Notes: a model not told the origin generated them from the sequence alone. 64,000 nt of DNA from Rheinheimera nanhaiensis E407-8 (GCF_000296695.1 NZ_BAFK01000019.1:1-64000); one strand, 5' to 3'; shown: positions 44,549 to 55,750, counted from the stretch's first letter. Program-made: numbers and translations.

Positions 44549-44920
44549 TTAGCTAAAAAACAGGGCGGCTATTATACCTTTAAGCGTGCGCAGACCAAGA
44601 TAAACTGTAGCAAGCAGCAGCAGTGAAGTGAAAACAGCCAACAGGTAATAGCCCATATACAACAATTTGCATTTGAGCTTTTGCCATAAACCGCTATCTG
44701 CGCGCTCCTGCGGCAGGGGCTGGCTGAACAGCACAGCCCATAGCCATAACAACATCGCGCTGACCGCCAACACTACAGCGCTTAACTGCCAGCGCCGGCT
44801 AAGCTCGCCCCCGGCAATCAATAACCCGATAAACGCAGAGAGTGCCAGCATCGCCAACAGCACAAATAGCCAGCGTAGCGGATACAGCTTGTGCGCCCAG
44901 CGCTGATAAAACGCCAACAT
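44549..44920 (-). CDS. Small multi-pass membrane protein of unknown function
   Basis: 123 residues from the ATG at 44920 (MLAFYQRWAHKLYPLRW). The longer frame to 45001 overlaps the upstream gene. Three membrane segments are predicted (about 17-38, 47-66 and 92-117). The ATG overlaps the stop of the preceding gene (TGATG), so translation is coupled. I do not recognise a family. It is ten bases from the earP region and could be part of the same unit. Confidence 0.7.
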   Translation of the reverse strand: MLAFYQRWAHKLYPLRWLFVLLAMLALSAFIGLLIAGGELSRRWQLSAVVLAVSAMLLWLWAVLFSQPLPQERADSGLWQKLKCKLLYMGYYLLAVFTSLLLLATVYLGLRTLKGIIAALFFS

Positions 44921-45447
44921 CAGCCATGCTCCAGCACAGTTAACGTTGGCGGATAAAGCGCCAGTATGCCGCTTTGGCCCTGCATATCGCCTATCAGCCA
45001 AATCTGTTCAAACGGGTGCTGTTTTGGCATATGTAACTGGCGGTAGTGCTTGAGAATGTCGCGCCGGGTCCACAGCGGATTGGCATTACGGATCACCAGC
45101 CAGACACGGTCGGTATGGTAGTTTTTTTCTGCTTTGTTGCAAATCAGCCGGTTAAGGCCGGTAAGTAAACGGTGCTGTGCCGGCGTGCGTAGCAGAGCCA
45201 GCAACTCTTTATGGGTATTTTCACCCAGCTCCCGCCCTAAAATATGCATGGCTTCTACTTCACTGCCATACAGATGGGCAATTTCCAAGTCCAGCTTCTG
45301 ATCGTCGTAATAACAGGACACGTCGGGCCGCGCCGGCTCGTTATGCCAGATATGGCGCATTTTAATGCCAAAACGCTGCTCATAAAGCCGCATAAACAGC
45401 CGCGCGGCTTCATGCTCCAGTTTTACTTTTTCTTCACTGCCGTTCAT
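44920..45447 (-). CDS. Conserved hypothetical protein, possibly nuclease-like
   Basis: 175 residues, soluble. The block RPDVSCYYDDQKLDLEIAHLYG (given in parts: ARPDVSCYYD, LDLEIAHLYG) at about 40-63 resembles the PD-x-(D/E)xK core of restriction-like folds: Pro-Asp, then a beta strand with Asp/Glu. The final lysine of the motif is not obvious, so activity is doubtful. No known domain is recalled. It is coupled to the small membrane protein downstream. Confidence 0.6.
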   Translation of the reverse strand: MNGSEEKVKLEHEAARLFMRLYEQRFGIKMRHIWHNEPARPDVSCYYDDQKLDLEIAHLYGSEVEAMHILGRELGENTHKELLALLRTPAQHRLLTGLNRLICNKAEKNYHTDRVWLVIRNANPLWTRRDILKHYRQLHMPKQHPFEQIWLIGDMQGQSGILALYPPTLTVLEHG

Positions 45448-45469
45448 TGCTGCGAAACCCTGCCCGGTT

Positions 45470-46099
45470 CTACACCTGCGTCACCGGAGTAAAATAATAA
45501 CGCCAGATCTCCAGTAACACCGGTACTACCGATAACACTAAAATAATGGCCATGGTGATGTTAAACAAGCGCTGAAACAGTGCTTTAGTCAGGACTTTAC
45601 GCAGCACAGCACCAAACACCAGCCAGACACCAACACAGGGAAAGGCTACCAGTAAAAAGGCGGCAGTGATAATACTGACTTCCAGCCAGTACACGCCACC
45701 TACGGTGGTAAAAGCCGCAATGGCGCCACTGGCCATTACCCAGGCTTTACCGTTAATCCACTGAAATAGCGCAGCCTGCATAAAGCTAAATGGTTTACTT
45801 TTGCCCTGCTCTATCGCCTTGGGCTCAGCACTGGCAATACGCCAGGCCAGCCAGAGTAAATAGGCCACGCCTAATACTTTAATCAGTTGGTGCAAATGTG
45901 GGTAACGCTCAAATACCACGCCAAACCCCAGCCCAACCAATAACACCATCAGCGGAAAACCGACACAAATTCCGAGCCAATGTGGCAGGCTGGCTTTAAT
46001 GCCATAGTTTACGCCAGACGACATGATCATCACATTGTTAGGTCCGGGCGTAATGGTAGTAGAAAAAGCAAAAAACAGCACCGCAAATAACAAATCCAT
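45470..46099 (-). CDS. LysE/RhtB-family amino-acid exporter
   Basis: 209 residues and six predicted membrane helices. The N-terminal TITPGPNNVMIMSSGVNYG is the LysE family signature. Members export amino acids such as threonine, homoserine or leucine; the actual substrate here is not readable. It is transcribed alone, with 23 bases to the next gene. Confidence 0.9.
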   Translation of the reverse strand: MDLLFAVLFFAFSTTITPGPNNVMIMSSGVNYGIKASLPHWLGICVGFPLMVLLVGLGFGVVFERYPHLHQLIKVLGVAYLLWLAWRIASAEPKAIEQGKSKPFSFMQAALFQWINGKAWVMASGAIAAFTTVGGVYWLEVSIITAAFLLVAFPCVGVWLVFGAVLRKVLTKALFQRLFNITMAIILVLSVVPVLLEIWRYYFTPVTQV

Positions 46100-46228
46100 G
46101 CTAAACCTATATCTTGATTGGACATTTGCTACTGATAATACCAGACTTAATCGGCTTTAATAGTGGTTTATCCGCGCTAAGTGCCGGTTTATAACGCCGG
46201 TTAAAACAACAAAAACAGGGAGAACGAG

Positions 46229-46423
46229 ATGAATAAAATTATTGGCTTAGCCGTGCTGGTGGCCGGTGTAGTGCTTTTGTACTTCGGCTATACCGAGTAT
46301 AACTCTACCGCGTCACAGATGACGGAAATGGTTACCGGCAACCCAACGGATAATGCCATCTGGTTTTTAGTCGGCGGTGCTGTGGCGGCCATTATTGGCC
46401 TGGGTTTGTTACTGAAAAAATAA
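46229..46423 (+). CDS. DUF3185-type small membrane protein
   Basis: 64 residues with two membrane segments (about 4-21 and 43-60) and the FGYTEYNSTASQ and GNPTDNAIWFL patterns of DUF3185. It is an inner-membrane protein of unknown role. GGGAGAA precedes the ATG. It is convergent with glnS and shares a terminator with it. Confidence 0.85.
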   Translation: MNKIIGLAVLVAGVVLLYFGYTEYNSTASQMTEMVTGNPTDNAIWFLVGGAVAAIIGLGLLLKK

Positions 46424-46440
46424 CGCCTAAGCCTGACAAC

Positions 46441-46465
46441 AAAAAAGGCCGCATTGCGGCCTTTT
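46441..46465. terminator. Bidirectional terminator between the DUF3185 gene and glnS
   Basis: AAAAGGCCGCA / TGCGGCCTTTT stem, with T-runs downstream on both strands. Confidence 0.85.
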
Positions 46466-46486
46466 GTCTGTAACAGCTCAGGGCTT

Positions 46487-48154
46487 TTATTCTTCCTCTT
46501 TACCCCAGCTATCGCGCAGGCCAACAGTACGGTTAAACACCAGTTTATCGGCGTTTGAATCACGGTTATCGGCGCAGTAATAGCCTTCGCGCTCAAACTG
46601 ATAAGCCTGCTCGGCCATCGCCTGTTGCAAAGATGGCTCTACCAGGCCCTGCTTCACCACCAGCGAATCGGGGTTTACCACCGCTAAAAAGTCATCCTCT
46701 GCTGCCGGGTTGGCCACACTGAATAAGCGGTCATACACGCGAAACTCCGCCGGCACGGCATGGCTTGCTTCCACCCAATGAATAACGCCGCGCACCTTGC
46801 GGCCATCAGCCGGGTTTTCCCCTAAGGTTTCCGGCAGGTAGCTGCATTTAAGCTCGACAATGTTACCTTCGCTGTCTTTTACCACTTCATCGGCGTGGAT
46901 GACATAAGCATTACGCAAACGTACATCGCCATTTAATACCAGACGCTTATACTTTTTATTCGCTTCTTCGCGAAAATCAGCACGGTCGATATAAATTACC
47001 GGCCCAAACGGCAATTTACGGCTACCCATAGTGTCGTCTTTCGGGTGATTGGGTGATTCAACCCACTCGATACCCTCAGCCGGGTAGTTAGTAATAGTCA
47101 CTTTTAGCGGATCCAGCACCGCCATTGCACGGGGTGCTTTGGCATCTAAATCTTCACGGATACACGCCTCTAACGCGCTCATTTCAATCACGTTATCTTG
47201 CTTGGTAACACCAATGCGCTTGGCAAACTCGCGAATAGCCGCTGGCGTATAACCGCGGCGACGCAGGCCGGCGATGGTCGGCATACGTGGGTCATCCCAG
47301 CCAGACACCACGTTTTGCTCGACTAAGGTTTGCAGCTTACGTTTGCTCATTACCGCGTATTCCAGATTTAAGCGGGAAAACTCAATCTGCTGCGGGTGGC
47401 AATTAATGGTGATGTTGTCCAAGATCCAGTCGTACAAGCGGCGGTTATCCTGAAACTCCAGTGTGCAAAGCGAATGGGTAATGCCTTCGAGCGCATCGGA
47501 GATACAGTGGGTAAAATCGTACATCGGGTAGATGCACCATTTATCACCGGTTTGGTGATGATGGGCAAACTTAACCCGGTAAATTACCGGATCACGCATA
47601 CACATAAAGCTGGACGCCATATCAATTTTGGCACGCAGCGAGCACTCGCCCTCTTTAAAACCACCGGCGCGCATTTTTTCAAACAGCGCCAGGTTTTCGG
47701 CCGGGCTGGTATCGCGCGTTGGGCTGGCTTTACCGGGCTGGGTTAAATTGCCACGGTACTCGCGCATTTGTTCATTGTTTAAAAAACAGACATAAGCCAG
47801 GCCTTTGTTGATCAGCTCGACGGCGTAGCCATACAGCTGCTCAAAATAGTCAGACGAGTAGCGTACCGCGCCATCCCATTGAAAGCCCAACCAATTTACG
47901 TCGCGTTGAATCGACTCAACAAACTCAACGTTTTCTTTTTCCGGGTTGGTATCGTCAAAGCGCAGATTACATTTCCCCTGATAATCCTGCGCGATACCAA
48001 AATTAAGGCAAATAGATTTAGCATGACCGATATGCAGATAGCCGTTTGGCTCGGGCGGAAAACGGGTTTGCACACTGCTGTGCTTGCCAGAAGCTAAATC
48101 GGTATCAATGATCTGCCGGATAAAATTTGTGGGGCGATGTTCTGCGTCCGCCAT
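46487..48154 (-). CDS. glnS: Glutaminyl-tRNA synthetase
   Basis: Class I synthetase, 555 residues as in E. coli. The HIGH motif is at residues 41-44 ([13 protein letters not shown]), and the KMSKS-type loop is VMSKRKL near 268. The C-terminal anticodon-binding beta barrels are complete up to RDSWGKEEE. The gene stands alone in front of nadR. Confidence 0.97.
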   Translation of the reverse strand: MADAEHRPTNFIRQIIDTDLASGKHSSVQTRFPPEPNGYLHIGHAKSICLNFGIAQDYQGKCNLRFDDTNPEKENVEFVESIQRDVNWLGFQWDGAVRYSSDYFEQLYGYAVELINKGLAYVCFLNNEQMREYRGNLTQPGKASPTRDTSPAENLALFEKMRAGGFKEGECSLRAKIDMASSFMCMRDPVIYRVKFAHHHQTGDKWCIYPMYDFTHCISDALEGITHSLCTLEFQDNRRLYDWILDNITINCHPQQIEFSRLNLEYAVMSKRKLQTLVEQNVVSGWDDPRMPTIAGLRRRGYTPAAIREFAKRIGVTKQDNVIEMSALEACIREDLDAKAPRAMAVLDPLKVTITNYPAEGIEWVESPNHPKDDTMGSRKLPFGPVIYIDRADFREEANKKYKRLVLNGDVRLRNAYVIHADEVVKDSEGNIVELKCSYLPETLGENPADGRKVRGVIHWVEASHAVPAEFRVYDRLFSVANPAAEDDFLAVVNPDSLVVKQGLVEPSLQQAMAEQAYQFEREGYYCADNRDSNADKLVFNRTVGLRDSWGKEEE

Positions 48155-48273
48155 AGAATGCGCTGTCCTTTTGTTACGGGATCTCAGTTAAGATGCGGCA
48201 TTATAGCAGCAGAAATGCCGCTGACTACTGCCTGTGATGCGTTGTGTTATTATTTTGCCCAGTGCCGGCCGTG

Positions 48274-49317
48274 CTAACTGCCGGCGCCATTAAGCAGCTG
48301 TTCAACACTGGCGATACATTGCTCCATGCGTTGGTAATAATCGGCCGCTGCTATCACCACGAAACGCTCGGTCGCAAAACCATAGTGCTGATACAGCGCC
48401 ATCAGTTTATCAAAGCTCAGCGCCCGCACTTCTGGCGACCCCAGCTCGCGCATACCATCGGCCACCCAGGGCACTGTCGGTTTAAGCGCAATCACCAAAT
48501 CGTATTTGGGCGGATCGATAAAACTCTCTACCCGACTGGCCACTTCACCTAAAAACACCTGGCTGAAAAACGCGGTCACTACGGCATCGGTATCGAAAAA
48601 ACACACTTTATTGGCGCTGCGAAGCGCCTGTAAGTCTTGCTCGTACTGCAAATGAGCAATTCGGTTAAAGTCTTCCAGGTCAAATAAATCGCCGTTACCC
48701 CCTACCACGTCATGCTGATAATCACGGCCGAGCTCTTCCGACCAGGAGCTACAGTACACCTTGGCCAGCTTGCGGGTTAAGGTAGTTTTACCACAGGATT
48801 CAGGCCCGGTAATAAGCACTTTGCGGGCAAAAAACGGTCTGGCGGCGCCGGCAATATAATCCCAGTGTTTGTAAGGGTGCTCGCGAATTTCAGTGCCGCT
48901 AATTGGCCACTGCGTACGCTGTGGGTCCAGCACCTGATAATCAATACCAGGGAAAAATTGGTTATGCCCTTCGCGGTAACTTTCCTCACCGCCAAAAATG
49001 ACGCTAAAAGGCTCTGGCACTGTCTGTTTAAGCTGACTGGCGTATTGCGCCCAGCCCAGTGGGAAAGGCGGCGCCGCATCATCGTTTTGCAGCAGTACGT
49101 CAATACCCAACCCCTGCAACTCTTGTGATAACCAACGCTGGCGCAACACACCATTGATATAAGGCAACCCAGCCTGACGGCACAGCTCACCATCTTCTGA
49201 CGTGCGCTCACTAATTACTACATAGAGTTTGTCACACAGCGCATGGGCGCGCAGTATGGCGGTAATATGGCCGCGATGCGGCGGTAAAAACTTACCCGGA
49301 AAAACACCTGTTTTCAT
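48274..49317 (-). CDS. nadR: NadR-like NMN adenylyltransferase / ribosylnicotinamide kinase, no HTH
   Basis: 347 residues. The adenylyltransferase domain starts at residue 1 with GVFPGKFLPPHRGH (HxGH-type motif), and the kinase domain begins near 170 with a P-loop GPESCGKTTL. Enterobacterial NadR has an N-terminal helix-turn-helix that represses NAD genes; it is missing here, so this protein is likely only an enzyme for NAD salvage. Its ISGTEIREHPYKHWDYI segment is the usual link. Confidence 0.92.
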   Translation of the reverse strand: MKTGVFPGKFLPPHRGHITAILRAHALCDKLYVVISERTSEDGELCRQAGLPYINGVLRQRWLSQELQGLGIDVLLQNDDAAPPFPLGWAQYASQLKQTVPEPFSVIFGGEESYREGHNQFFPGIDYQVLDPQRTQWPISGTEIREHPYKHWDYIAGAARPFFARKVLITGPESCGKTTLTRKLAKVYCSSWSEELGRDYQHDVVGGNGDLFDLEDFNRIAHLQYEQDLQALRSANKVCFFDTDAVVTAFFSQVFLGEVASRVESFIDPPKYDLVIALKPTVPWVADGMRELGSPEVRALSFDKLMALYQHYGFATERFVVIAAADYYQRMEQCIASVEQLLNGAGS

Positions 49318-49420
49318 AGCTCGTTATCCAGCCCATTTTGCTGCGATGTTGTAGCGCATTAAAGCTTAATTTAGCCACAGCGAGAAGCGTTTAAGACTTT
49401 TTTAATGTGTTTTGAAAACA

Positions 49421-49448
49421 AAAAACCCGCTAAATCAGCGGGTTTTTT
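49421..49448 (-). terminator. Terminator after sucD
   Basis: AAAAACCCGC / GCGGGTTTTT stem with a seven-base loop, and Ts beyond on the minus strand. Confidence 0.85.
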
Positions 49449-49464
49449 ACATTAGCTACCACTA

Positions 49465-50337
49465 TTACCAGCCAGTAACTTCTTTTAATGCTTTACCGAT
49501 GTCAGCTAAGCTCTTAACGGTTTTAACGCCGGCATCTTCCAGTGCAGCGAATTTTTCATCAGCTGTACCTTTACCGCCAGAGATAATGGCACCAGCGTGG
49601 CCCATACGCTTACCAGCAGGTGCAGTAACACCGGCAATGTAAGATACAACAGGCTTAGTCACGTGAGCTTTGATGTAAGCTGCCGCTTCTTCTTCGGCAG
49701 AACCACCGATTTCACCGATCATAACGATGGCTTCAGTTTGTGGATCTTCCTGGAATAACTTCAGGATGTCGATGAAGTTAGAACCTGGGATCGGGTCACC
49801 ACCGATACCAACACAGGTAGACTGGCCGAAACCGTAATCAGTCGTTTGTTTTACCGCTTCATAGGTCAGCGTGCCTGAACGTGACACGATACCGACTTTA
49901 CCTGGCTTGTGAATGTGGCCTGGCATGATACCAATTTTACATTCACCCGGTGTGATAACACCTGGGCAGTTAGGGCCGATTAAGCGTACGCCTAATTCGT
50001 CACACTTAACTTTGGCATCCAGCATATCCAGTGTAGGAATACCTTCAGTGATACAAACGATCAGTTTGATACCACCGTTAGCTGCTTCCAGGATAGAGTC
50101 TTTACAGAACGGTGCTGGTACGTAGATTACTGATGCTTCTGCACCCGTCGCTTCTACCGCTTCTTTTACCGTGTTAAATACCGGCAGACCTAAATGCGTT
50201 TGACCGCCTTTACCTGGCGTAACACCGCCAACCATCTTAGTACCGTAAGCAATCGCTTGCTCAGAGTGGAAAGTACCCTGGGCACCAGTGAAACCCTGAC
50301 AAATGACTTTGGTATCTTTATTAATTAAAACGCTCAT
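49465..50337 (-). CDS. sucD: Succinyl-CoA synthetase alpha subunit
   Basis: 290 residues. The Rossmann CoA-binding domain starts with [14 protein letters not shown], and the phosphorylated active-site histidine is in [14 protein letters not shown] near residue 247. It forms a heterotetramer with SucC and makes ATP from succinyl-CoA. It is ten bases downstream of sucC. Confidence 0.97.
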   Translation of the reverse strand: MSVLINKDTKVICQGFTGAQGTFHSEQAIAYGTKMVGGVTPGKGGQTHLGLPVFNTVKEAVEATGAEASVIYVPAPFCKDSILEAANGGIKLIVCITEGIPTLDMLDAKVKCDELGVRLIGPNCPGVITPGECKIGIMPGHIHKPGKVGIVSRSGTLTYEAVKQTTDYGFGQSTCVGIGGDPIPGSNFIDILKLFQEDPQTEAIVMIGEIGGSAEEEAAAYIKAHVTKPVVSYIAGVTAPAGKRMGHAGAIISGGKGTADEKFAALEDAGVKTVKSLADIGKALKEVTGW

Positions 50338-50347
50338 TGCTTACCCC

Positions 50348-51514
50348 TTATGCCTTAGCCGCTGCCGCTACAACTTTCTGTGCAGCGCCAGTCAGGTCTG
50401 TATCAGCGATAATGTTCAGGCCGCTTTCAGACAGCACTTTTGCACCCAGTTCAGCATTGTTACCTTGCAGGCGAACAACAACCGGTACTTTAACGCCAAC
50501 TTCTTTCACTGCGCCGATTACACCTTCTGCGATCATGTCACAACGCACGATACCACCGAAGATGTTGATGAATACGGCTTTAACAGCGTCATCAGACAGG
50601 ATAATTTTAAACGCTTCAACCACGCGCTCTTTGGTCGCGCCGCCGCCAACATCCAGGAAGTTAGCAGGTTGGCCACCGTGCAGTTTAACGATGTCCATAG
50701 TACCCATTGCCAGGCCAGCACCGTTAACCATACAGCCGATGTCGCCACCTAAAGCTACATAGTTCAGCTCCCATGAAGCCGCGTGCGCTTCACGTGGATC
50801 TTCCTGTGATGGGTCTTGCATTTCTTTTAATTCAGGGTGACGGTACAGGGCATTGCCGTCAATAACCAGTTTCGCATCTAAGCAGTGTAAGTCGCCGGCT
50901 GGGGTGATAACCAGCGGGTTAACTTCTAACAGCGCCAGATCTTTTTCCTGGAACAGTTTGGCTAAACCTAAGAAGATTTTCACGAACTGGTTAACTTGCT
51001 TGCCTTCCAGGCCCAGTTTGAAAGCCAGTTCACGGCCCTGATATGGCTGAGCGCCTACCAATGGGTCGATTGCCGCTTTCAGAATTTTTTCCGGGGTTTC
51101 GTGGGCTACGGTTTCAATTTCCACACCACCTTCAGTAGAGGCCATAAACACGATACGACGTGATGAGCGATCTACCACTGCACCTAAATACAGCTCTTTA
51201 GCGATATCGGTACAGGTTTCAACCAGAATACGGCTTACCGGCTGACCTTTTTCGTCTGTCTGGTAGGTTACCAGGTTTTTACCCAGCCATTTCTCTGCGA
51301 ACGCGCGGATTTCATCTTTGCTCTTAACCAGCTTTACACCGCCCGCTTTACCACGGCCACCGGCGTGAACCTGAGCTTTGACAACAAACATGTCGCCGCC
51401 GATTTTATCTGCAGCTGCTACCGCTTCTTCAACTGTAGCTGCGGCAATGCCTTTAGATACAGGCAAACCATATTGGGCAAACAGTTGCTTACCCTGATAC
51501 TCGTGCAAATTCAT
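50348..51514 (-). CDS. sucC: Succinyl-CoA synthetase beta subunit
   Basis: 388 residues. An ATP-grasp domain ([16 protein letters not shown] near residues 44-60) is followed by the CoA-ligase domain with [13 protein letters not shown]. The start [18 protein letters not shown] is typical. A terminator-like hairpin lies between sucB and this gene, so sucCD may be expressed below or apart from sucAB. Confidence 0.97.
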   Translation of the reverse strand: MNLHEYQGKQLFAQYGLPVSKGIAAATVEEAVAAADKIGGDMFVVKAQVHAGGRGKAGGVKLVKSKDEIRAFAEKWLGKNLVTYQTDEKGQPVSRILVETCTDIAKELYLGAVVDRSSRRIVFMASTEGGVEIETVAHETPEKILKAAIDPLVGAQPYQGRELAFKLGLEGKQVNQFVKIFLGLAKLFQEKDLALLEVNPLVITPAGDLHCLDAKLVIDGNALYRHPELKEMQDPSQEDPREAHAASWELNYVALGGDIGCMVNGAGLAMGTMDIVKLHGGQPANFLDVGGGATKERVVEAFKIILSDDAVKAVFINIFGGIVRCDMIAEGVIGAVKEVGVKVPVVVRLQGNNAELGAKVLSESGLNIIADTDLTGAAQKVVAAAAKA

Positions 51515-51604
51515 GGCTATTTTCCGTTCATTTGAATATGGAGACTGCCCTTGTGGTACAGCCTGATGTTTGATCGGCGCATATTATAGTGCCAATCGGT
51601 TCGA

Positions 51605-51640
51605 TAAAAAATGCTGTTGCCCTAAAACAACAGCATTTTT
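51605..51640 (-). terminator. Attenuator-like hairpin between sucB and sucC
   Basis: AAAAATGCTGTTG / CAACAGCATTTTT, a near-perfect stem of about 13 bp with an eight-base loop, followed by more Ts on the minus strand. It is likely a partial terminator within the suc operon. Confidence 0.75.
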
Positions 51641-51659
51641 AGTTACTATTTCTGGATAA

Positions 51660-52862
51660 TTAGATATCCAGCAGAATACGGGTTGGATCTTCCAGCAACT
51701 CTTTGATGGTCACCAGGAAGCCGACAGACTCTTTACCGTCGATAATACGGTGGTCGTACGACAGCGCCAGGTACATCATCGGCAGAATTTCCATCTTGCC
51801 ATCTACTACCATCACGCGGTCCTGGATTTTATGCATACCCAAAATGGCTGATTGTGGTGGGTTGATAATGGGTGTAGACATTAATGAGCCAAACACACCG
51901 CCGTTGGTAATAGTGAAGTTACCGCCGGTTAAGTCATCCATCGCCAGCTTGCCATCACGGCCTTTAACCGCTAAGTCTTTGATGGCTTTTTCGATTTCAG
52001 CCAGGTTCATCTTATCGCAGTCACGCAGTACCGGTGTTACCAGACCACGCGGCGTAGACACGGCGATGCTGACATCGAAGTAGTTGTGATACACGATATC
52101 ATCACCATCGATAGCAGCATTGACTTCCGGGAAGCGTTTTAACGCTTCAGTTACCGCTTTTACGTAGAACGACATAAAACCTAAACGGATACCATGACGC
52201 TTCTCAAACACGTCCTGATACTGCTTACGCAGATCCATAATTGGCTTCATGTTCACTTCGTTAAAGGTGGTTAACATGGCGGTAGAGTTTTTCGCTTCCA
52301 GCAGACGGTTAGCGATGGTTTTGCGCAGACGCGTCATAGGCACACGCTTCTGGCTACGATCACCGGCTACTGCCGCCACAGGAGCAGCAGCTGGTGCGGC
52401 GGCTTTGGCTGGCGCGCCGGCAACAAACTTCTCCACATCTTCTTTGGTCACACGGCCGTTTTTACCAGTGCCTTTAATTTTGCTGGCATCTAAGCCTTTT
52501 TCTGCAATCATCCGACGTACTGACGGGCTTAATGCATCATCGCTGCTGTCATCAGCTTTGGCATCAGAAGCTGCAGCTTTACTGTCGTCTTGTTTTGCCG
52601 GTGCATCATCTTTTTTCGCCGCCGGTGCGCCACCGGCTTCCATCTTACCGATCACCTGCTCTGCCGTGACAGTAGCGCCAGTATCATGAATGATTTCGCC
52701 CATTACGCCATCGGCCTGCGCAACCACTTCAAGTACCACTTTGTCGGTTTCAATATCAACTAATACCTGATCACGTGTCACGGCTTCGCCGGTTTTTACG
52801 TGCCAGGTGGCGATGGTTGCATCTGCAACAGATTCTGGAAGTACGGGTACTTTAATTTCCAC
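51660..52862 (-). CDS. sucB: 2-oxoglutarate dehydrogenase E2 (dihydrolipoyl succinyltransferase)
   Basis: 400 residues. One lipoyl domain with the lipoylated Lys41 ([11 protein letters not shown]), an Ala/Pro/Asp linker, a peripheral subunit-binding domain near 110-145 ([14 protein letters not shown]) and the catalytic domain ending [15 protein letters not shown] with the active-site His. It is the core of the oxoglutarate dehydrogenase complex and is 77 bases downstream of sucA. Confidence 0.97.
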   Translation of the reverse strand: MEIKVPVLPESVADATIATWHVKTGEAVTRDQVLVDIETDKVVLEVVAQADGVMGEIIHDTGATVTAEQVIGKMEAGGAPAAKKDDAPAKQDDSKAAASDAKADDSSDDALSPSVRRMIAEKGLDASKIKGTGKNGRVTKEDVEKFVAGAPAKAAAPAAAPVAAVAGDRSQKRVPMTRLRKTIANRLLEAKNSTAMLTTFNEVNMKPIMDLRKQYQDVFEKRHGIRLGFMSFYVKAVTEALKRFPEVNAAIDGDDIVYHNYFDVSIAVSTPRGLVTPVLRDCDKMNLAEIEKAIKDLAVKGRDGKLAMDDLTGGNFTITNGGVFGSLMSTPIINPPQSAILGMHKIQDRVMVVDGKMEILPMMYLALSYDHRIIDGKESVGFLVTIKELLEDPTRILLDI

Positions 52863-52939
52863 TTTTTCACCTTTTAGCGGTTGGTCTTATTTGGTAAACC
52901 AGCCCGCAGCGCGGGCCGGACAATCAATTTAGCTACAGC

Positions 52940-55750
52940 TTATTTCAGCGTCAGGGCGTCGTTAACCAATGCCTGCTGCTGCTTGTTATGTACCGACAGA
53001 TAACCCACTGCTGGCGACGAAGAAGCTTCGCGGCCGGCATAAGTTAAGTAACCGGCTTTTGGAATAGCAGCACGGAAATGATGCTGGCTGCAGTACCAGG
53101 CGCCCTGGTTCTGCGGCTCTTCCTGACACCAGACAAAGTCTGTCACATGCTGGTATTGGCTTAATACTTCAGCCATCTCGTCGTGCGGGAACGGATACAA
53201 CTGCTCAACACGGACAATGGCGACATCGTTTTGCTCGCGCTTGCGGCGCTCTTCCAGCAGTTCGTAGTACACCTTACCGCTACAGAACACCACACGCTTA
53301 ACATTTTCTGGCTTGATGTCGTCAATCTCGCCAATCACGTTATGGAATTTACCGGCGGCCAGCTCGTCCAGCGTGGATGTCGCTAACGGGTGACGCAACA
53401 GTGACTTCGGCGACATGACGATTAACGGCCGGCGCATTGGCCGCACCATCTGCCGGCGCAGCATATTAAACACCTGTGCCGGTGTCGTCGGTACGCACAC
53501 CTGCATATTGTGATCAGCACATAACTGTAAGAAGCGCTCTAAGCGGGCTGATGAGTGCTCCGGGCCCTGACCTTCATAACCATGCGGCAGTAACAGGGTT
53601 AAGCCACATAGCCGGCCCCATTTTTGCTCGCCTGAACTTAAAAACTGGTCAATCACCACCTGGGCGCCGTTGGCGAAGTCACCAAACTGGCCTTCCCAAA
53701 TCACCATAGCGCGTGGCTCCGCCGTAGCATAGCCGTATTCAAACGCCAGTACCGCCTCTTCTGACAAGGCAGAGTCGTACACCTGAAATGGCGCCTGCTC
53801 AGCACTGATATGCTCAAGCGGCGTATAGGTGCTGGCATCAGTCTGGTTATGCAGAACCGCATGACGGTGGAAGAAAGTACCACGGCCAGAGTCCTGACCG
53901 ACAATACGAATGCGGTGACCTTCGGCAACGGTGGCAGCATAGGCCAGAATTTCGGCAAAGCCCCAGTCGATTTTCTTCTCGCCTGCCAGCATCAGGGCGC
54001 GGTCTTCATACACCCGACCGACCTGACGTTGCAGTGTATGGCTTGATGGAATAGCGGTGGCTTTTTTACCCAGTTCTACCAGCTTGTCTACCGACAGGCT
54101 GGCATCATAGGTGGCGTCCCAGTCGTGACCTAAAAACGGTGTCCAGTCAACAGAGCTTTCTGTCATTGGCCGCCACTCTTCTACCACGCAGTCGCCTTTA
54201 TCCAGCGCATTACGATACTGCTCGGCCAGCTCACTGATTTGGCTGTCGCTAAACAGGCCTTCAGCCACCAGCTTTTTGGCGTAAATGTCGCGCGGTGTTG
54301 GGTGTTTCTTAATTTTCTGGTACATCAGCGGCTGAGTCGCGTTTGGCTCATCGGCTTCGTTATGGCCATTACGGCGGTAACAGACCAGATCAATCACCAC
54401 ATCGCGTTTAAAGGTGTTGCGGTAATCCACTGCCAGTTGGGCGACAAATACCACGGCTTCCGGATCATCACCGTTTACGTGGAAAATAGGCGCCTGCACC
54501 ATCTTAGCAATGTCGGTACAGTATTCTGTTGAACGGGTATCTTCCGGATTCGAGGTGGTAAAGCCCACCTGGTTGTTAATAACAATACGGATAGAACCGC
54601 CCACTTTAAAAGCGCGGGTTTGTGAAATATTAAAGGTTTCCGCTACCACACCCTGACCGGCGAAAGCCGAATCGCCGTGAATGGTAATTGGCAGAGCTAA
54701 AGAGCCGTCTGTACAGCCACGACGGTCTAACCGGGCACGCACTGACCCCATAACCACCGGATTAACAATTTCCAGGTGCGAAGGGTTAAACGCCAGCGCC
54801 AAATGCACATTACCACCTGAGGTAGCAAAATCAGACGAGAAACCCATATGGTATTTCACGTCACCGGCACCCACCACTTCATAGCGACCGGCAAATTCGT
54901 CAACCAGTTTTGATGGGTTTTTACCTAACACGTTGATTAATGTGTTTAAGCGGCCGCGGTGCGCCATGCCGATAACACAGTCTTTCGCGCCCTGCTCGCC
55001 AGCGCGGTGAATCATCGCCTTAAGCATAGGAATCAGCGCATCACCGCCTTCTAAACCAAAGCGTTTGGCGCCTGGGAATTTCGCTGCCAGGTATTTCTCT
55101 AAACCGTCAGCTGCCACTAAGCCATTTAAAATACGGGCTTTAGCGTCTTTATCATACGAAGGTGCAGACTGAATTGACTCTAAGCGCTGCTGGATCCAAC
55201 GTTTTTCGTCGGTAGAGACGATGTGCATATACTCGGCACCGATAGAACCACAGTAGGTTTTTTCCAGTGCTTTATGCAGCTCACCCAGTTTCATCGTTTC
55301 TTTGCCGATAGCAAATGATCCAACATTAAACTCGGTATCGTAATCACTTTCCGACAGGTCGTGATAAGACAACTCTAAATCGCGCACACGAGACTGTTTC
55401 CACAAACCCAGCGGATCAAGATTGGCCTGCTGATGGCCACGGAAACGGTAAGAATTAATTAGCTGTAATACCTTGACCTGACGGCTGTCAGAAGCAGCAC
55501 CGGTATTTACCACCACCACTTCGCGGTGCTTATTACGGGCCAGTTCGGCAAATTGCTGTCTGACGTCAGAATGACGGGTTTCTAAGTCAACACCATCGAT
55601 CTTAGGTAACTTGGCGAAAAATTCACGCCATTCGTCACCAACGCTGGTAGGTTCAGCTAAGTAGGATTCATAGAGCTCATCAACGTAGGCCATGTTGCCG
55701 CCGCCCAAATGGGACGACTCTAACCACGCCTTCATTACACCTTCGTGCAT
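52940..55750 (-). CDS. sucA: 2-oxoglutarate dehydrogenase E1
   Basis: 936 residues, thiamine diphosphate-dependent. The start MHEGVMKAWLESSHLGG is homologous to the E. coli N-terminus, including the LYESYL E2-binding helix. The ThDP motif (GDSAFAGQGVVAE through NNQVGFTTS) is near 375-410. The C-terminal domain contains the GHEGQGPEHSSARLER-type stretch YEGQGPEHSSARLERFL. The gene is intact and follows sdhB after two hairpins. Confidence 0.97.
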   Translation of the reverse strand: MHEGVMKAWLESSHLGGGNMAYVDELYESYLAEPTSVGDEWREFFAKLPKIDGVDLETRHSDVRQQFAELARNKHREVVVVNTGAASDSRQVKVLQLINSYRFRGHQQANLDPLGLWKQSRVRDLELSYHDLSESDYDTEFNVGSFAIGKETMKLGELHKALEKTYCGSIGAEYMHIVSTDEKRWIQQRLESIQSAPSYDKDAKARILNGLVAADGLEKYLAAKFPGAKRFGLEGGDALIPMLKAMIHRAGEQGAKDCVIGMAHRGRLNTLINVLGKNPSKLVDEFAGRYEVVGAGDVKYHMGFSSDFATSGGNVHLALAFNPSHLEIVNPVVMGSVRARLDRRGCTDGSLALPITIHGDSAFAGQGVVAETFNISQTRAFKVGGSIRIVINNQVGFTTSNPEDTRSTEYCTDIAKMVQAPIFHVNGDDPEAVVFVAQLAVDYRNTFKRDVVIDLVCYRRNGHNEADEPNATQPLMYQKIKKHPTPRDIYAKKLVAEGLFSDSQISELAEQYRNALDKGDCVVEEWRPMTESSVDWTPFLGHDWDATYDASLSVDKLVELGKKATAIPSSHTLQRQVGRVYEDRALMLAGEKKIDWGFAEILAYAATVAEGHRIRIVGQDSGRGTFFHRHAVLHNQTDASTYTPLEHISAEQAPFQVYDSALSEEAVLAFEYGYATAEPRAMVIWEGQFGDFANGAQVVIDQFLSSGEQKWGRLCGLTLLLPHGYEGQGPEHSSARLERFLQLCADHNMQVCVPTTPAQVFNMLRRQMVRPMRRPLIVMSPKSLLRHPLATSTLDELAAGKFHNVIGEIDDIKPENVKRVVFCSGKVYYELLEERRKREQNDVAIVRVEQLYPFPHDEMAEVLSQYQHVTDFVWCQEEPQNQGAWYCSQHHFRAAIPKAGYLTYAGREASSSPAVGYLSVHNKQQQALVNDALTLK

